From positions 1,240,001 to 1,304,000 of the forward strand of contig OZ244224.1 of the NCBI GenBank assembly GCA_965217015.1: DNA of 64,000 nucleotides, read 5' to 3'. Shown here one piece after another: positions 17,943 through 27,075 of the stretch; the first letter of the stretch is position 1; every line of letters starts with the position of its first letter. The notes under the pieces are model-generated. The model was given only the letters and a program-made list of their open reading frames with translations, did no database searches and had not been told where the DNA came from. Both the position numbers and the translations under genes were made by a program. The DNA comes from JAYQKL01 sp038142705 (GTDB taxonomy: Bacteria > Pseudomonadota > Alphaproteobacteria > RS24).

Positions 17943-19190
17943 CTACTTTTTGATTTTTATACTTATAAAAACAGAAATCAAAATCCCGCCTAACAGCCAG
18001 CTTTGCCAAATATTATAAGCGAAAAAACCGATAGACAGGGTTGAGAGATAAAACGGCAGCAGTGATGTATCCCAATAAGGCTCATCAGTTTTTAGTGCTA
18101 ATTGCGCTAAATGTCGGGCCATGAGTGCCAAAAGAACCAGCCCCAACCCAAAACCGATTGCGCCCAACTCGAACCATAATTGTAAAAAATAATTATGGGG
18201 GTGATGTGGTGGGTTTTTGCCCTGCCATAGATTATAGGGCTCATCACCAAAATCGGCAGATGAAGACGAATCCAACCCATAGCCTAATATCGGTTTTTCA
18301 AGAATTGCCGAACCATAGGCATAATATAAACCACTGCGCTGGCTGAGACTCGCTTTTTTGAAAATCGTATTTTTCAAATATGTTGGCGCCCATTGCTGCG
18401 CATAATTCAGTTGGGTAAGTGGCACCATCAATACAGCGCCTAGCCCCAAAGCAGCGATAAAGCCCCGAACACGCCAGTTCTTTTTGGGCAGTGTTACCAA
18501 CATGAACCCCAATGGCAAAAACAAACCCAAAAGCGCCGACTGGTTATTGGAGTGATAAATCACAAATGCCAGCCCCGCCATTGCCAACAAACGCAAAAAA
18601 AATGGCCTGACAAAAAGCGGCACAAAAACAAAAGCTAAGGGCGTTAAAATGGTAATCGCTCGATTGGACAAGCTCACATAATTTTGCATTTGAATATTTA
18701 ATGAGGCTTGCGACAAAGTCTCATTAAACCCGTTTAAGGCCGCCACAAAACTTTGCGGCCAAAATACAATGCAAGTTGTTAACACCCAAGCCAAAAGATA
18801 ACTCGCCAAAGCCCCATATTTCATTTGGCGGGCTTGTATTTGCGTAAGACCTGAATGTGCATAGGCTAAAATCGGAACGCTAAAAATAAAAAAACCAGAA
18901 AGCTGTAAAAACTTTTGCGCAGCTTCAGGCAGGTCATCAACCCATAACAAGCTGAGCGCCAGCCACAACCAAAACAAAAGACTGGTTTTGAACAAAATCG
19001 AGCCATATGGAAGGGTCAATTTAGGTTGTTTTATCAAACTCAAAAAGCAAAACACGCCCAACAAACCTGCCAGCAAGGCAAGAGATTTAGGCGCCAAAGC
19101 AACAACCAAGCCAAATATCAGGACAAAACCAAAAATCATTTTATCAAAAATATGGCTTAATGTTTCAATCTGGCTGCTTGGCGAAGTCAT
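17943..19190 (-). CDS. O-antigen ligase family membrane protein (WaaL/Wzy_C)
   Basis: Polytopic membrane protein of 415 aa with about ten to twelve helices and a large periplasmic loop. The loop contains ILGYGLDSSS and PPHHPHNYFLQLWFELG, the typical Wzy_C segment whose His and Arg/Lys residues transfer glycan from undecaprenyl diphosphate to an acceptor. It ends 24 bp from the convergent Wzz-like gene. It may be the ligase joining the polymer to lipid A core, or a second polymerase; the family does not separate these by sequence alone. ATG start at 19190. Confidence 0.82.
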   Translation of the reverse strand: MTSPSSQIETLSHIFDKMIFGFVLIFGLVVALAPKSLALLAGLLGVFCFLSLIKQPKLTLPYGSILFKTSLLFWLWLALSLLWVDDLPEAAQKFLQLSGFFIFSVPILAYAHSGLTQIQARQMKYGALASYLLAWVLTTCIVFWPQSFVAALNGFNETLSQASLNIQMQNYVSLSNRAITILTPLAFVFVPLFVRPFFLRLLAMAGLAFVIYHSNNQSALLGLFLPLGFMLVTLPKKNWRVRGFIAALGLGAVLMVPLTQLNYAQQWAPTYLKNTIFKKASLSQRSGLYYAYGSAILEKPILGYGLDSSSSADFGDEPYNLWQGKNPPHHPHNYFLQLWFELGAIGFGLGLVLLALMARHLAQLALKTDEPYWDTSLLPFYLSTLSIGFFAYNIWQSWLLGGILISVFISIKIKK

Positions 19191-19268
19191 TTTACAGAGT
19201 GAACCTCTTAATTTTATTTAGTTTAACCTGTTTGCCGATTGGCTTAAACAAGAATCGGGAAAGGCTGT

Positions 19269-19832
19269 CTAAAACTTTTTGAAATATCGTTTGCCGAAAA
19301 TTTCCATGATAGCGTCAGGGTCGGCCATTTCGCATTGTCCGGTGACTTTGCGTTGCGAGGCTTTATCACGATGCACCATTTGCATTGAGCGGCGGTTCAA
19401 AATCCGGTCGCCATCCCATCGGCTACCTTGATTGATATAAAGATGTATCGAGCTGTCATAAAGCTCCACACTGCCCTCAATCAAATTAAATTTGCGCTTT
19501 GGCAGCTCTTCAATCAACTGCACACCCCCTTTTAGAAATAAAAAATAGGCTGGCGATAAAACATAAAAACTATCCTGAACAGAATAGGTGCAAATCAGGG
19601 CTTTGCCATCAAGCGGGCCAGAGGGCTTATTGCGCTTTGGTGCGTCAAGTGGTGGTAGGGGCAGCGGGTCAAAACGCGGCTCATAACCCCACCCGTCATC
19701 TTCTTCTGCAACATCCTCTTCGGCAAAAACAGGCTCTATCAAAAAAGACGGCACAAAACTGGCTGTCATGCCAACAGAAAAGACAAAGGCCAAAATCAAC
19801 AAGAGTGACTTTAAGCGATGGAAAACTTGCAT
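19269..19832 (-). CDS. Secreted hypothetical protein
   Basis: Not recognised. A hydrophobic signal sequence (SLLLILAFVFSVGMTASFV) with a likely cleavage near VFA-EED is followed by an acidic, proline-rich linker (EEDVAEEDDGWGYEPRF, LPLPPLDAPKRNKP) and a C-terminal domain of about 120 aa containing two Cys residues (ALICTY and GQCEMAD) that could form a periplasmic disulfide. Start is the ATG at 19832, following a duplicated AAGGTAATTTGT element. It follows the TIGR03084 gene and may be the last gene of the atu-like operon, but functional linkage is unproven. Confidence 0.6.
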   Translation of the reverse strand: MQVFHRLKSLLLILAFVFSVGMTASFVPSFLIEPVFAEEDVAEEDDGWGYEPRFDPLPLPPLDAPKRNKPSGPLDGKALICTYSVQDSFYVLSPAYFLFLKGGVQLIEELPKRKFNLIEGSVELYDSSIHLYINQGSRWDGDRILNRRSMQMVHRDKASQRKVTGQCEMADPDAIMEIFGKRYFKKF

Positions 19833-19833
19833 C

Positions 19834-19857
19834 ACAAATTACCTTACAAATTACCTT
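19834..19857 (-). repeat. Two tandem 12-bp copies carrying a stop codon and ribosome-binding site
   Basis: The plus strand reads ACAAATTACCTT twice in direct succession. On the coding (minus) strand each copy is AAGGTAATTTGT. The first copy supplies the TAA stop of the TIGR03084 gene and the second leaves AAGG about 8 bases before the ATG at 19832. The duplication therefore separated stop and ribosome-binding site without breaking either gene. Confidence 0.75.
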
Positions 19858-20651
19858 TTTACAGTAAAGCGGGTTCCAGGCGCAGGCGGCGTTTCTGGCG
19901 GGCCAGCAAAGCATTGGGCTTTAGACATCCAATCGCGCGCCACCGCACCTGTCACACGCAAATTAACATCTTCAATATGGCGCACTTGTGTCACCACCAT
20001 GCAAAATGCTTCTGCATCACCCTCAATACGCTCAGCCTCTTGCGCCTCACCAAACTGCCATGGCTCGCCCGATGGGGCTGTCAGCGCAATAAAGGGCTGT
20101 TGTTCGGGTGGGGTTTCACCGCGCACCTGATATGTCCATTTGAATGTATTAACCCCCAAAACAACAATTGAGCGAATGGTATCTTTATTTTGGCGCACCA
20201 CGCCCAAATGGTCGAACACCTCTTGCCCATGGGCCCATGTCTCCATCAAACGCGCTGAGATTGACGAGCGTGCGCTCATATCTGGACCAGCCCATTTCAG
20301 CCGCGTTTTGGGGTCAATTTTGGCAAAATCTTCCGCCATTTCATGATAAAAATCATGCCATTGCCTCAACAAATCACGCCCAGAAATACCCTTCAGCCAA
20401 GCGCTTTCAAACGGGCGTAAACTGCCAGACTGGATATTCTCCATTACCTGACTTAAAAAATTTTGGAAATTTTCTTCATTGCGATAGCTTTCATAAGCTG
20501 CCCAATTCCAAATATGTAAATGCTCTAGCACATGGTTTAAGGTCCAGCCCTTAAACTGGGTGGGCTGGTCAAAATCAGCATCAGAGAGATCGCTCATCAC
20601 ATCATAAAGCGCTTGCGACTCATCACGAAAATCAAAAGCTTCTTGTAACAT
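19851..20651 (-). CDS. TIGR03084-type metal-binding protein (DinB/maleylpyruvate-isomerase-like fold)
   Basis: Four-helix-bundle protein of the TIGR03084/MDMPI_N group. The His residues expected to bind a divalent metal are visible in HVLEHLHIWN and in ETWAHGQEVFDHLG. A C-terminal domain ends in FTVKR. Relatives may be thiol-dependent isomerases or hydratases, but no reaction is established for this subgroup. It lies 14 bp downstream of the carboxylase alpha subunit gene with GGAGCAGG before its ATG at 20651, so it is likely part of the same operon and used in the same acyl-CoA route. Confidence 0.78.
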   Translation of the reverse strand: MLQEAFDFRDESQALYDVMSDLSDADFDQPTQFKGWTLNHVLEHLHIWNWAAYESYRNEENFQNFLSQVMENIQSGSLRPFESAWLKGISGRDLLRQWHDFYHEMAEDFAKIDPKTRLKWAGPDMSARSSISARLMETWAHGQEVFDHLGVVRQNKDTIRSIVVLGVNTFKWTYQVRGETPPEQQPFIALTAPSGEPWQFGEAQEAERIEGDAEAFCMVVTQVRHIEDVNLRVTGAVARDWMSKAQCFAGPPETPPAPGTRFTVKR

Positions 20652-20665
20652 TGTGCCTGCTCCTT

Positions 20666-22681
20666 TTAAGCTGTGTTTTCTATATCAAGGTCAATCATCA
20701 TATCGCCCGCACCAACTTGCTGGTCAGCTACAATAAACACCTCTTGCACAACCCCATCAGCTTCAGCCAGAATTTCATGCTGCATTTTCATCGCCTCAAG
20801 CACTGCCAGCCGGTCACCTGACGCCACCTTATCGCCTGCAGATACAAAAACATCTATAACCCGCCCGTGCAATGGCGCATCAATCCGCCCAGTATGCGCG
20901 GCTTCAGAAGCCGCCCTGTCTTGGCGCAATATATTTTGCACCACAAAATCCTGCCCATCAAGATTGGCCCATAATTGCCCCGCTTCCAGCCGTGCATGAC
21001 AGACCAAACTCCTCCTCTTTGTGCGCATCACAAAGCGGCGCGCAGCAAGCGGGTTTTCGCCATCATAGGCCATTGCTTCAGCTAATGAGAGCCTGATAAT
21101 ATCCGCCCCGCTTTGCACATCAAAGCCGCCTTCACACGGCTTAATGCTTATCGGCATGGTGGTTTCACCACAGGCCAAAAGATAGGGCGCAGCCAATTCT
21201 TCCCCGCCTAAAAAGCCTGCCAATGGTCCCGCCATATGAACCGCATTGGCCTGCATGGCAAAAAATTCAAGCTGATAAAGTGCTAATGCGAGAGCCGCCA
21301 TTTGCTCAAAATCGATTTCTGGGCGCTGGAACGACCCCGCAAAATGCTCATCAATAAAGGCGGTAGAAAAATCGCCATCAATGAAATTTTCCTGCTCAAG
21401 ACACGCCATCAAAAAACCGCGATTGGTGGCGGGGCCATAAAGCACAGTTTCTTTCAAAGCGGTCACCATAAGCTGGCGCGCCGCGTCGCGGGTTTCGCCA
21501 TAGCTGATAATTTTGGCCACCATAGGGTCATAAAAAGGCGAAATATCCTGACCAGAAACAATCCCCTGATCCACCCGAATTTGCGGATGGTCATAAGGTG
21601 TGAACTGGCTCACAAACCCCGTGCTGGGCAAAAATTCATTTGAAGGGTCCTCTGCGTAAAGCCGCACCTCTAGCGCGTGACCGTCTAAATGCACATCTTC
21701 CTGACTCACAGGCAAAGCGCCGCCCGCCGCCACATGAATCTGCATCTCAACCAAATCCAGCCCCGTCACCAGCTCAGTGACCGGATGCTCCACTTGCAAG
21801 CGTGTGTTCATTTCAAGAAAATAAAACGCGCCTTTCTCATCAAGCAAAAACTCAACCGTGCCCGCTCCGACATAATCAATCGCACGCGCCACCTCAACCG
21901 CAGACTGCCCCATAGCATCACGCAATTGCGGAGTCATGACCGGACAAGGCGCCTCTTCAATCACTTTTTGATGGCGTCTTTGCACAGAACAATCGCGCTC
22001 ACCCAAATGCACGACATTGCCATGCTGGTCAGCAAAGACCTGAATTTCAACATGGCGCGGCTTTTGCACGGCTTTTTCCAAAATCAATTCTGCCGAGCCA
22101 AAAGCATTTTCGGATTCAGAGCGCGCCAATTGCAAAGCGTCTTTCATTTCTTTGGCAGCCATGACCAGCCGCATGCCGCGCCCACCGCCGCCAGCTGCTG
22201 CTTTAACCATGACCGGATAGCCAATTTTATCCGCCTCTGCTTGCAGTTTTTTGTCGGATTGGTCATCACCCTGATATCCCGGCACGCAAGGTATATCAGC
22301 CTCAATCATGCGCTTTTTGGCGGCTGACTTATTGCCCATTAAGGCAATTGCCTCAGCGCTTGGGCCGATAAAAATCAAACCAGCCTTACTGACCGCCTCA
22401 GCAAATTCTGCATTTTCTGACAAAAATCCATAGCCCGGGTGTATCGCATCGGCACCGCTGGCTTGTGCGGCAGCGATAATTTTATCCCCCAGCAAATACG
22501 ACTCGCCCACAGGCCCAGCGCCAATATGCACCGCCTCATCAGCCAAGCGCACATGCAAAGCCTGCGCATCAGCATCAGAATAAACCGCCACAGTTTGCAG
22601 CCCCAAACCATGCGCCGTTTGCATCACACGGCACGCAATCTCGCCGCGATTGGCAATTAGAATTTTTTGAATTGACGCCAT
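20666..22681 (-). CDS. atuF: Biotin-containing acyl-CoA carboxylase alpha subunit (AtuF-like geranyl-CoA carboxylase)
   Basis: ATP-dependent biotin carboxylase fused to its biotin carrier. IQKILIANRGEIACRV opens the biotin carboxylase domain, the ATP-grasp glycine loop AAGGGGRGMRLV and the EMNTRLQVEHPVTE active-site block follow, and EAMKM near residue 633 carries the biotinyl-Lys. At about 670 aa it matches AtuF/LiuD-type subunits. The partner beta subunit, a hydratase and the AtuA protein are upstream in the same operon, which favours geranyl-CoA carboxylase over methylcrotonyl-CoA carboxylase; no HMG-CoA lyase is present. GAGG precedes two adjacent ATGs (22684 and 22681); the second has better spacing. 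Confidence 0.85.
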   Translation of the reverse strand: MASIQKILIANRGEIACRVMQTAHGLGLQTVAVYSDADAQALHVRLADEAVHIGAGPVGESYLLGDKIIAAAQASGADAIHPGYGFLSENAEFAEAVSKAGLIFIGPSAEAIALMGNKSAAKKRMIEADIPCVPGYQGDDQSDKKLQAEADKIGYPVMVKAAAGGGGRGMRLVMAAKEMKDALQLARSESENAFGSAELILEKAVQKPRHVEIQVFADQHGNVVHLGERDCSVQRRHQKVIEEAPCPVMTPQLRDAMGQSAVEVARAIDYVGAGTVEFLLDEKGAFYFLEMNTRLQVEHPVTELVTGLDLVEMQIHVAAGGALPVSQEDVHLDGHALEVRLYAEDPSNEFLPSTGFVSQFTPYDHPQIRVDQGIVSGQDISPFYDPMVAKIISYGETRDAARQLMVTALKETVLYGPATNRGFLMACLEQENFIDGDFSTAFIDEHFAGSFQRPEIDFEQMAALALALYQLEFFAMQANAVHMAGPLAGFLGGEELAAPYLLACGETTMPISIKPCEGGFDVQSGADIIRLSLAEAMAYDGENPLAARRFVMRTKRRSLVCHARLEAGQLWANLDGQDFVVQNILRQDRAASEAAHTGRIDAPLHGRVIDVFVSAGDKVASGDRLAVLEAMKMQHEILAEADGVVQEVFIVADQQVGAGDMMIDLDIENTA

Positions 22682-22701
22682 CATATCCTCTTTAATTTTG
22701 G

Positions 22702-23511
22702 CTAGTCTTTAGGCTCATTTTTTGTCGCCCAATTTGGCTTGCGCTTTTCTAAGAAAGAAGCAACACCCTCTTTGCCCTCATCACCCCGCACACTATCGAC
22801 AAAAGCCTGCGCCGCATAATCAATCATATCTTCAAGGCTGCGCTTTTTTGTTTCCTCAAGCAAAAGCTTTGTGCCGGCATTGGCATTTGGCGCGCAGTTG
22901 CGAACTTGTTTTTTTATCTCTGCCAAACGCGCCTCGGCAGCCATCATATCTGCTTCTAAAAAATCAACCAGCCCAAAACCAGCACCCTCATCTGCTGTAA
23001 AGCGAGAAGAAGTCAGCATGATATAACGCGCCTTAAACGCGCCAACGCGCTCAACCACATAAGGCGCAATTTGCGCTGGCACAATGCCAATTGAGGTTTC
23101 GCTCAAGCCCATTTTTGTGCCAGAAACTGCAATCACCATATCGCCCGCGCAGGCCATGCCAAGCCCGCCAGCCACCGCCGCGCCATGTAATAAAAACACT
23201 GTCACTTGCGGCAAAGTGCGGATTTTATAAAACATCTCACCAATAATCACGCTGCTTTGCTTCACCTGCTCTGGCGTGCGCTCGGCCTGAAAGTTTTTTT
23301 GGAAACCTTTCAAATCGCCGCCCGCGCAAAAAATATCACCCGCGCCCCGAAATGTGACCCCGCGCACATCAGAAGCCTGTGCCAATTGGTCGAGCGCGAG
23401 ATGCATTTCGTCAACCAATTCATCGGACATGGCATTGCGCGCTTGCGGGCGGTTCAGCGTTAAGGTGGCCCAATCACCTTCAATTTCTAATGCTATTGTC
23501 TCAAAAACCAT
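22702..23511 (-). CDS. Enoyl-CoA hydratase/isomerase family protein (AtuE-like)
   Basis: Crotonase-fold enzyme of 269 aa. The CoA-binding and oxyanion segments FCAGGDLKGF and HGAAVAGGLGMACAGDMVIA are intact. Later GLSETSIGIVPAQIAPYV positions the second catalytic region. In an atu-like pathway it would hydrate isohexenylglutaconyl-CoA, the product of the carboxylase encoded by the flanking genes; the equivalent leucine enzyme hydrates methylglutaconyl-CoA. It lies between the two carboxylase subunit genes with gaps of about 17-20 bp, the usual arrangement in both atu and liu operons. ATG start at 23511. Confidence 0.82.
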   Translation of the reverse strand: MVFETIALEIEGDWATLTLNRPQARNAMSDELVDEMHLALDQLAQASDVRGVTFRGAGDIFCAGGDLKGFQKNFQAERTPEQVKQSSVIIGEMFYKIRTLPQVTVFLLHGAAVAGGLGMACAGDMVIAVSGTKMGLSETSIGIVPAQIAPYVVERVGAFKARYIMLTSSRFTADEGAGFGLVDFLEADMMAAEARLAEIKKQVRNCAPNANAGTKLLLEETKKRSLEDMIDYAAQAFVDSVRGDEGKEGVASFLEKRKPNWATKNEPKD

Positions 23512-23528
23512 GTGCTACCCTCTATGCT

Positions 23529-25151
23529 TTACATGCGCCCAACACCAAAGGCGTTTGGCTGCAGTTTGCGATGCTCTCGTTCCCAAATCATTTGTAAAAT
23601 AAAACCAATAACTTTGCGCGTATCGCGGGGGTCAATCACCCCATTATCAAGCATGCGGCCAGATGTGTAAAACGCATCTTCCTGCGGCGTGAACAAATCC
23701 ATAATGGCTTGCTTTTGTTTATCCATCGCCGCCATATCAACCTCTGTTCCCTTGCGCTTGGCAATATTGGTTGCCACTGTTTCCATTGTGCCAGCCGCTG
23801 AGTCACCGCTCATCACCCCGCTTCGCGCCGCAGGCCAAGCAAACAAGAAATCCGGATCATAACCAAATCCCGCCATGCCATAATTGCCGGCCCCAAAACT
23901 CGCGCCAACATGGAATGAAATTTTCGGCACCCGAATATTAGAAGCCGCCTGAATCATTTTCGCCCCATGCTTAATCATGCCGGCCTGCTCATATTCCGTC
24001 CCGACCATATAGCCGGTGATATTATGCAAGAAAATGAGCGGGTGATTAGACTGGTCAACAATTTGATAAAAATGCGCGCCCTTTGCCGCCTCGTCAGGAC
24101 CCATTGGCCCATTATTAGCAATCAACGCCACTGGCTGACCGAAAATTTTTGCCTGCACACAAACCAAATTTGGGCCATAGCGGGCCTTAAAATCGGTGAA
24201 GTCAGAATCGTCCACCAAACGCGCAATCAACTCCCGCGCTTCATAAGGCACTTTATAATCCACTGGTACAAGGCCTAAAATTTCATCGGCAGCATAGCGC
24301 GGCTCTTTAATGTCGCGCATCGGCGGGCTGGGGCAATGCTCGTTCCACCCCAGCGAGCCGATGACATCTCGAATTTGGCGAATGCCATCAACATCATCTT
24401 CGGCCAAATATTCTATCAAACCTGTTTTGGCGGCATGCATTTCAGAGCCGCCAAGTTCGCGCTCATCTGCTATTTCGCCTGTTGCCGCCTGCACCAAAGC
24501 CGCACCGCCCAGCGCGGCCATGCCATTATTTTTTACCCCAACATTATAGTCAGACATGCCCGGCATATAAGCACCACCTGCCGTTGACGGGCCATGTAAA
24601 ACCGTCATGGTGGGCAGTCCCGCCGCGCTATTTTTCGCCAACATATAAAACACGCTGCCCGCATTAGCCCACAGTTCAACTTTATATGACATTAAATTTG
24701 CACCAGCGCTTTCAACCAAATGAATGAAAGGCAATTTATTTTGATAGGCAATTTCAATCGCGCGCAATAATTTGCGAAAACCCATTTCAGTGACCGCGCC
24801 AGCATTGATGCCGCTATCATCAGCCGCCACCATCACCCGCACACCATTGACAAAACCAATCCCTGCAATCACCGAACCGCCCGGAATGCTTGTTTCAGGG
24901 TCCGGATCATCAACACAAAACCCTGCCATATTATAAAGCGGCAAAAAGGGCATGCCCGGATCCAGCAAAAGCGCCAGACGGTCACGCGGGGTTTGTTGGT
25001 TGCGCTCTTCAAATCGCGGACGCCTTTTTTCAGATGCCGCTTTGGCTTTTTCTTCCAAAGCCCGCAATAAAGTCAAACGCGCCATTTGCTCATCAAAATT
25101 GCGTTGATAGCTATCGGCTTGCATGTTCAATTTCGAGTCAAAAACAGGCAT
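23529..25151 (-). CDS. atuC: Acyl-CoA carboxylase beta (carboxyltransferase) subunit, AtuC-like
   Basis: Carboxyltransferase of 540 aa moving CO2 from biotin to a branched 2-enoyl-CoA. The N-terminal crotonase-like half shows RDRLALLLDPG, VHLVESAGAN and the GGAYMPGMSDYN motif; the C-terminal half includes LHNITGYMVGTEYEQAG and HVGASFGAGNYGMAG, typical for methylcrotonyl/geranyl-CoA carboxyltransferases. It overlaps the stop of the AtuA gene by one base (TAATG) and so is translationally coupled to it. Sequence alone by eye does not separate geranyl- from methylcrotonyl-CoA use; the AtuA neighbour points to the former. Confidence 0.87.
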   Translation of the reverse strand: MPVFDSKLNMQADSYQRNFDEQMARLTLLRALEEKAKAASEKRRPRFEERNQQTPRDRLALLLDPGMPFLPLYNMAGFCVDDPDPETSIPGGSVIAGIGFVNGVRVMVAADDSGINAGAVTEMGFRKLLRAIEIAYQNKLPFIHLVESAGANLMSYKVELWANAGSVFYMLAKNSAAGLPTMTVLHGPSTAGGAYMPGMSDYNVGVKNNGMAALGGAALVQAATGEIADERELGGSEMHAAKTGLIEYLAEDDVDGIRQIRDVIGSLGWNEHCPSPPMRDIKEPRYAADEILGLVPVDYKVPYEARELIARLVDDSDFTDFKARYGPNLVCVQAKIFGQPVALIANNGPMGPDEAAKGAHFYQIVDQSNHPLIFLHNITGYMVGTEYEQAGMIKHGAKMIQAASNIRVPKISFHVGASFGAGNYGMAGFGYDPDFLFAWPAARSGVMSGDSAAGTMETVATNIAKRKGTEVDMAAMDKQKQAIMDLFTPQEDAFYTSGRMLDNGVIDPRDTRKVIGFILQMIWEREHRKLQPNAFGVGRM

Positions 25152-26974
25152 TATAATGTCTCCGCGATTTCTTTTGGCACCGCAATCGGGTGGTTCAGTA
25201 AAATTTGAGCATAAGATTTGCCCTGCGGATCGTTGCGCAAACTCGCCACACCGCCGCCGCCCAAAATATCATCAATTAAAAAATTTATCGCATGACTTCC
25301 CGGCAAATAATATCTCTTTACGGCTTGCACAGCAGCGTCTGGCGTATCAATGAAATGCGCAAAACGCGCGGCAATGGTAGGCTCATCAAGTGCCGCCCAA
25401 ATATAAGGCACATAATCCGGCTGGCGGGCAATAATACCAATATTCGCTTTATTGCCTTTATCCCCTGAGCGCCCCCATGCCAGCTTAATCAGCGGCACCT
25501 CAACCATATTCGACTCCAAGCTTTTGACCTTTGCTGGAATATTTGGCGAAACAGAGGGAGCTGGCGAAAACCCAAAGGGCCCAGAGGGCAAATCAAAAGC
25601 ACGGCTTTGCGTTTCATCTTCAATCGTGATGTCCAGCTTTGTTTTATCAATCAAAAATGAGAATAAGCGCACAATCGGCGATGGCTTGGGACGCGCGCCA
25701 GCAAACATGGTCAGCCCCGCCGGTGTCGCCAATGCCATGCCGCTCACTTCTTTTAAGAACAAAGCAGCGGCCAATTTATCGGCATGTTTGATGGCCAGTT
25801 TCAACACTACTTCTTGACTATCCGCAGCACTTGGGGCGCTCACGCCACCACCATAATGACTGCCCGCGCCAATCAATTCGATACTGGTCTCGCCAAAGCC
25901 GCCCAGATTTTGCGCCCGGAAAATTTTCTCAGACCGCGCCAAACACGCATCAGCAAAAGCCTGTGCCTTTTCCGCTGCTTCCAATCCGATAAAAGCCAAC
26001 ATTGTGCCAGCCCGAAACCCATCAAAATAAGTTGCGCTGACCTTATAATCAGGCGAAGGCGGGTAGCCTTTGGCGCCACTCACCCGCACACTATCTGGCG
26101 CGGTTTGGGTGATGCTAACTTCTGAAAAATCACAACACACATCAGGCAAATGATACGCTTGCGGGTCGCCAATTTCATAAAGCATTTGCTCACTGACCGT
26201 GCCAACCGACACCAACCCACCCGTCTTTGCAGGCTTAGACACCGTAAAGGCACCCGATGCTTCCATATCAATAAACGGATAGCCAATATCATCAATATGC
26301 GGCACATCGCGCCAATCGGTAAAATTACCACCCGTCGCCTGCGGACCGCATTCAATAATATGCCCCGCTAAAGACGCAGCAGCCAGCGCGTCAAAATCAT
26401 CTGCCGCCCAGCCAAATTCGTGCAAACAAGCGCCCAAAGTAACCGCGCTGTCCACACATCGGCCCGTAATGACAATATCCGCACCATCAGCCAAAGCTTG
26501 CGCAATGGGGAACGCCCCTAAATAAGCATTCATGCTGACCAAATCATCAATGGGCGGGAACGGCGCGGCTGAAAACATATCTGTATACCCCGCCGCGGCC
26601 AATTCGTTTTTTTGCGGCATTAAATCATCACCTGTGACCACCGCGATTTTCACATCAACGCCCTGCTCTTTTGCCAGCGCCCGCGCCGCTTGCGCGCAGG
26701 CTGTTGGATTCACACCCCCCGCATTGGAAATGATTTTAATATTTTGTGCAGCGATGTCTTTGAGGTGCGGCTTCAAAACACCGCTAATAAAATCAGTCGC
26801 ATATCCCATTTCAGGCTTAGCTTGACGCGCGCGCGCCATAATCGACATGGTGATTTCAGCAAGGAAATCAAAAACGATATAATCCACATTGCCGTCAGAT
26901 AAAAACTGCTGTGTGCCCATCATTGAGTCGCCCCAATATCCACTGGCGCCAGCAATACGAATGGTTTTGGTCAT
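25151..26974 (-). CDS. atuA: AtuA family protein (DUF1446, acyclic terpene utilisation)
   Basis: Member of the AtuA family, required in pseudomonads for growth on citronellol and geraniol but of unknown chemistry. It opens with IRIAGASGYWGDS and YIVFDFLAEITMSIMAR, which are diagnostic. Later blocks include ITGRCVDSAVTLG, GPQATGGNFTDW and the C-terminal AWGRSGDKGNKANIGI, which belongs to the AtuA-like C-terminal domain found fused here (607 aa). The start is the ATG at 26974 preceded by GGAGGG; a frame to 26992 lacks support. It is the first gene of the leftward operon atuA-atuC-hydratase-atuF-TIGR03084 and is divergent from the acyl-CoA dehydrogenase. Confidence 0.9.
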   Translation of the reverse strand: MTKTIRIAGASGYWGDSMMGTQQFLSDGNVDYIVFDFLAEITMSIMARARQAKPEMGYATDFISGVLKPHLKDIAAQNIKIISNAGGVNPTACAQAARALAKEQGVDVKIAVVTGDDLMPQKNELAAAGYTDMFSAAPFPPIDDLVSMNAYLGAFPIAQALADGADIVITGRCVDSAVTLGACLHEFGWAADDFDALAAASLAGHIIECGPQATGGNFTDWRDVPHIDDIGYPFIDMEASGAFTVSKPAKTGGLVSVGTVSEQMLYEIGDPQAYHLPDVCCDFSEVSITQTAPDSVRVSGAKGYPPSPDYKVSATYFDGFRAGTMLAFIGLEAAEKAQAFADACLARSEKIFRAQNLGGFGETSIELIGAGSHYGGGVSAPSAADSQEVVLKLAIKHADKLAAALFLKEVSGMALATPAGLTMFAGARPKPSPIVRLFSFLIDKTKLDITIEDETQSRAFDLPSGPFGFSPAPSVSPNIPAKVKSLESNMVEVPLIKLAWGRSGDKGNKANIGIIARQPDYVPYIWAALDEPTIAARFAHFIDTPDAAVQAVKRYYLPGSHAINFLIDDILGGGGVASLRNDPQGKSYAQILLNHPIAVPKEIAETL

Positions 26975-27075
26975 GCTTCCCTCCAACCGCAAGCTTATAG
27001 GTGCAGGCTTATGCTTGTAAAGTCACTTAAGGCTGTTAAACTTATTTAGGAACAAAAATTTTTGGGGGAAATGAA
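26975..27075. promoter_or_regulatory. Divergent promoter region between atuA and the acyl-CoA dehydrogenase gene
   Basis: This 101-bp gap must hold both start signals. The ribosome-binding sites are GGAGGG for atuA and GGGGGAAATGAA for the dehydrogenase. Between them CAAGC and GCTTG half-sites 18 bp apart (about 26991-27018) and a repeated GCTTAT suggest a regulator site. No TetR-type AtuR or LiuR gene is adjacent. Confidence 0.4.

Noticed and set aside
21689..22327. A 212-aa frame antisense to the carboxylase alpha subunit
   Set aside because: The opposite strand encodes intact biotin carboxylase motifs, and the composition of the antisense product (His/Arg/Leu rich) is typical of a shadow.
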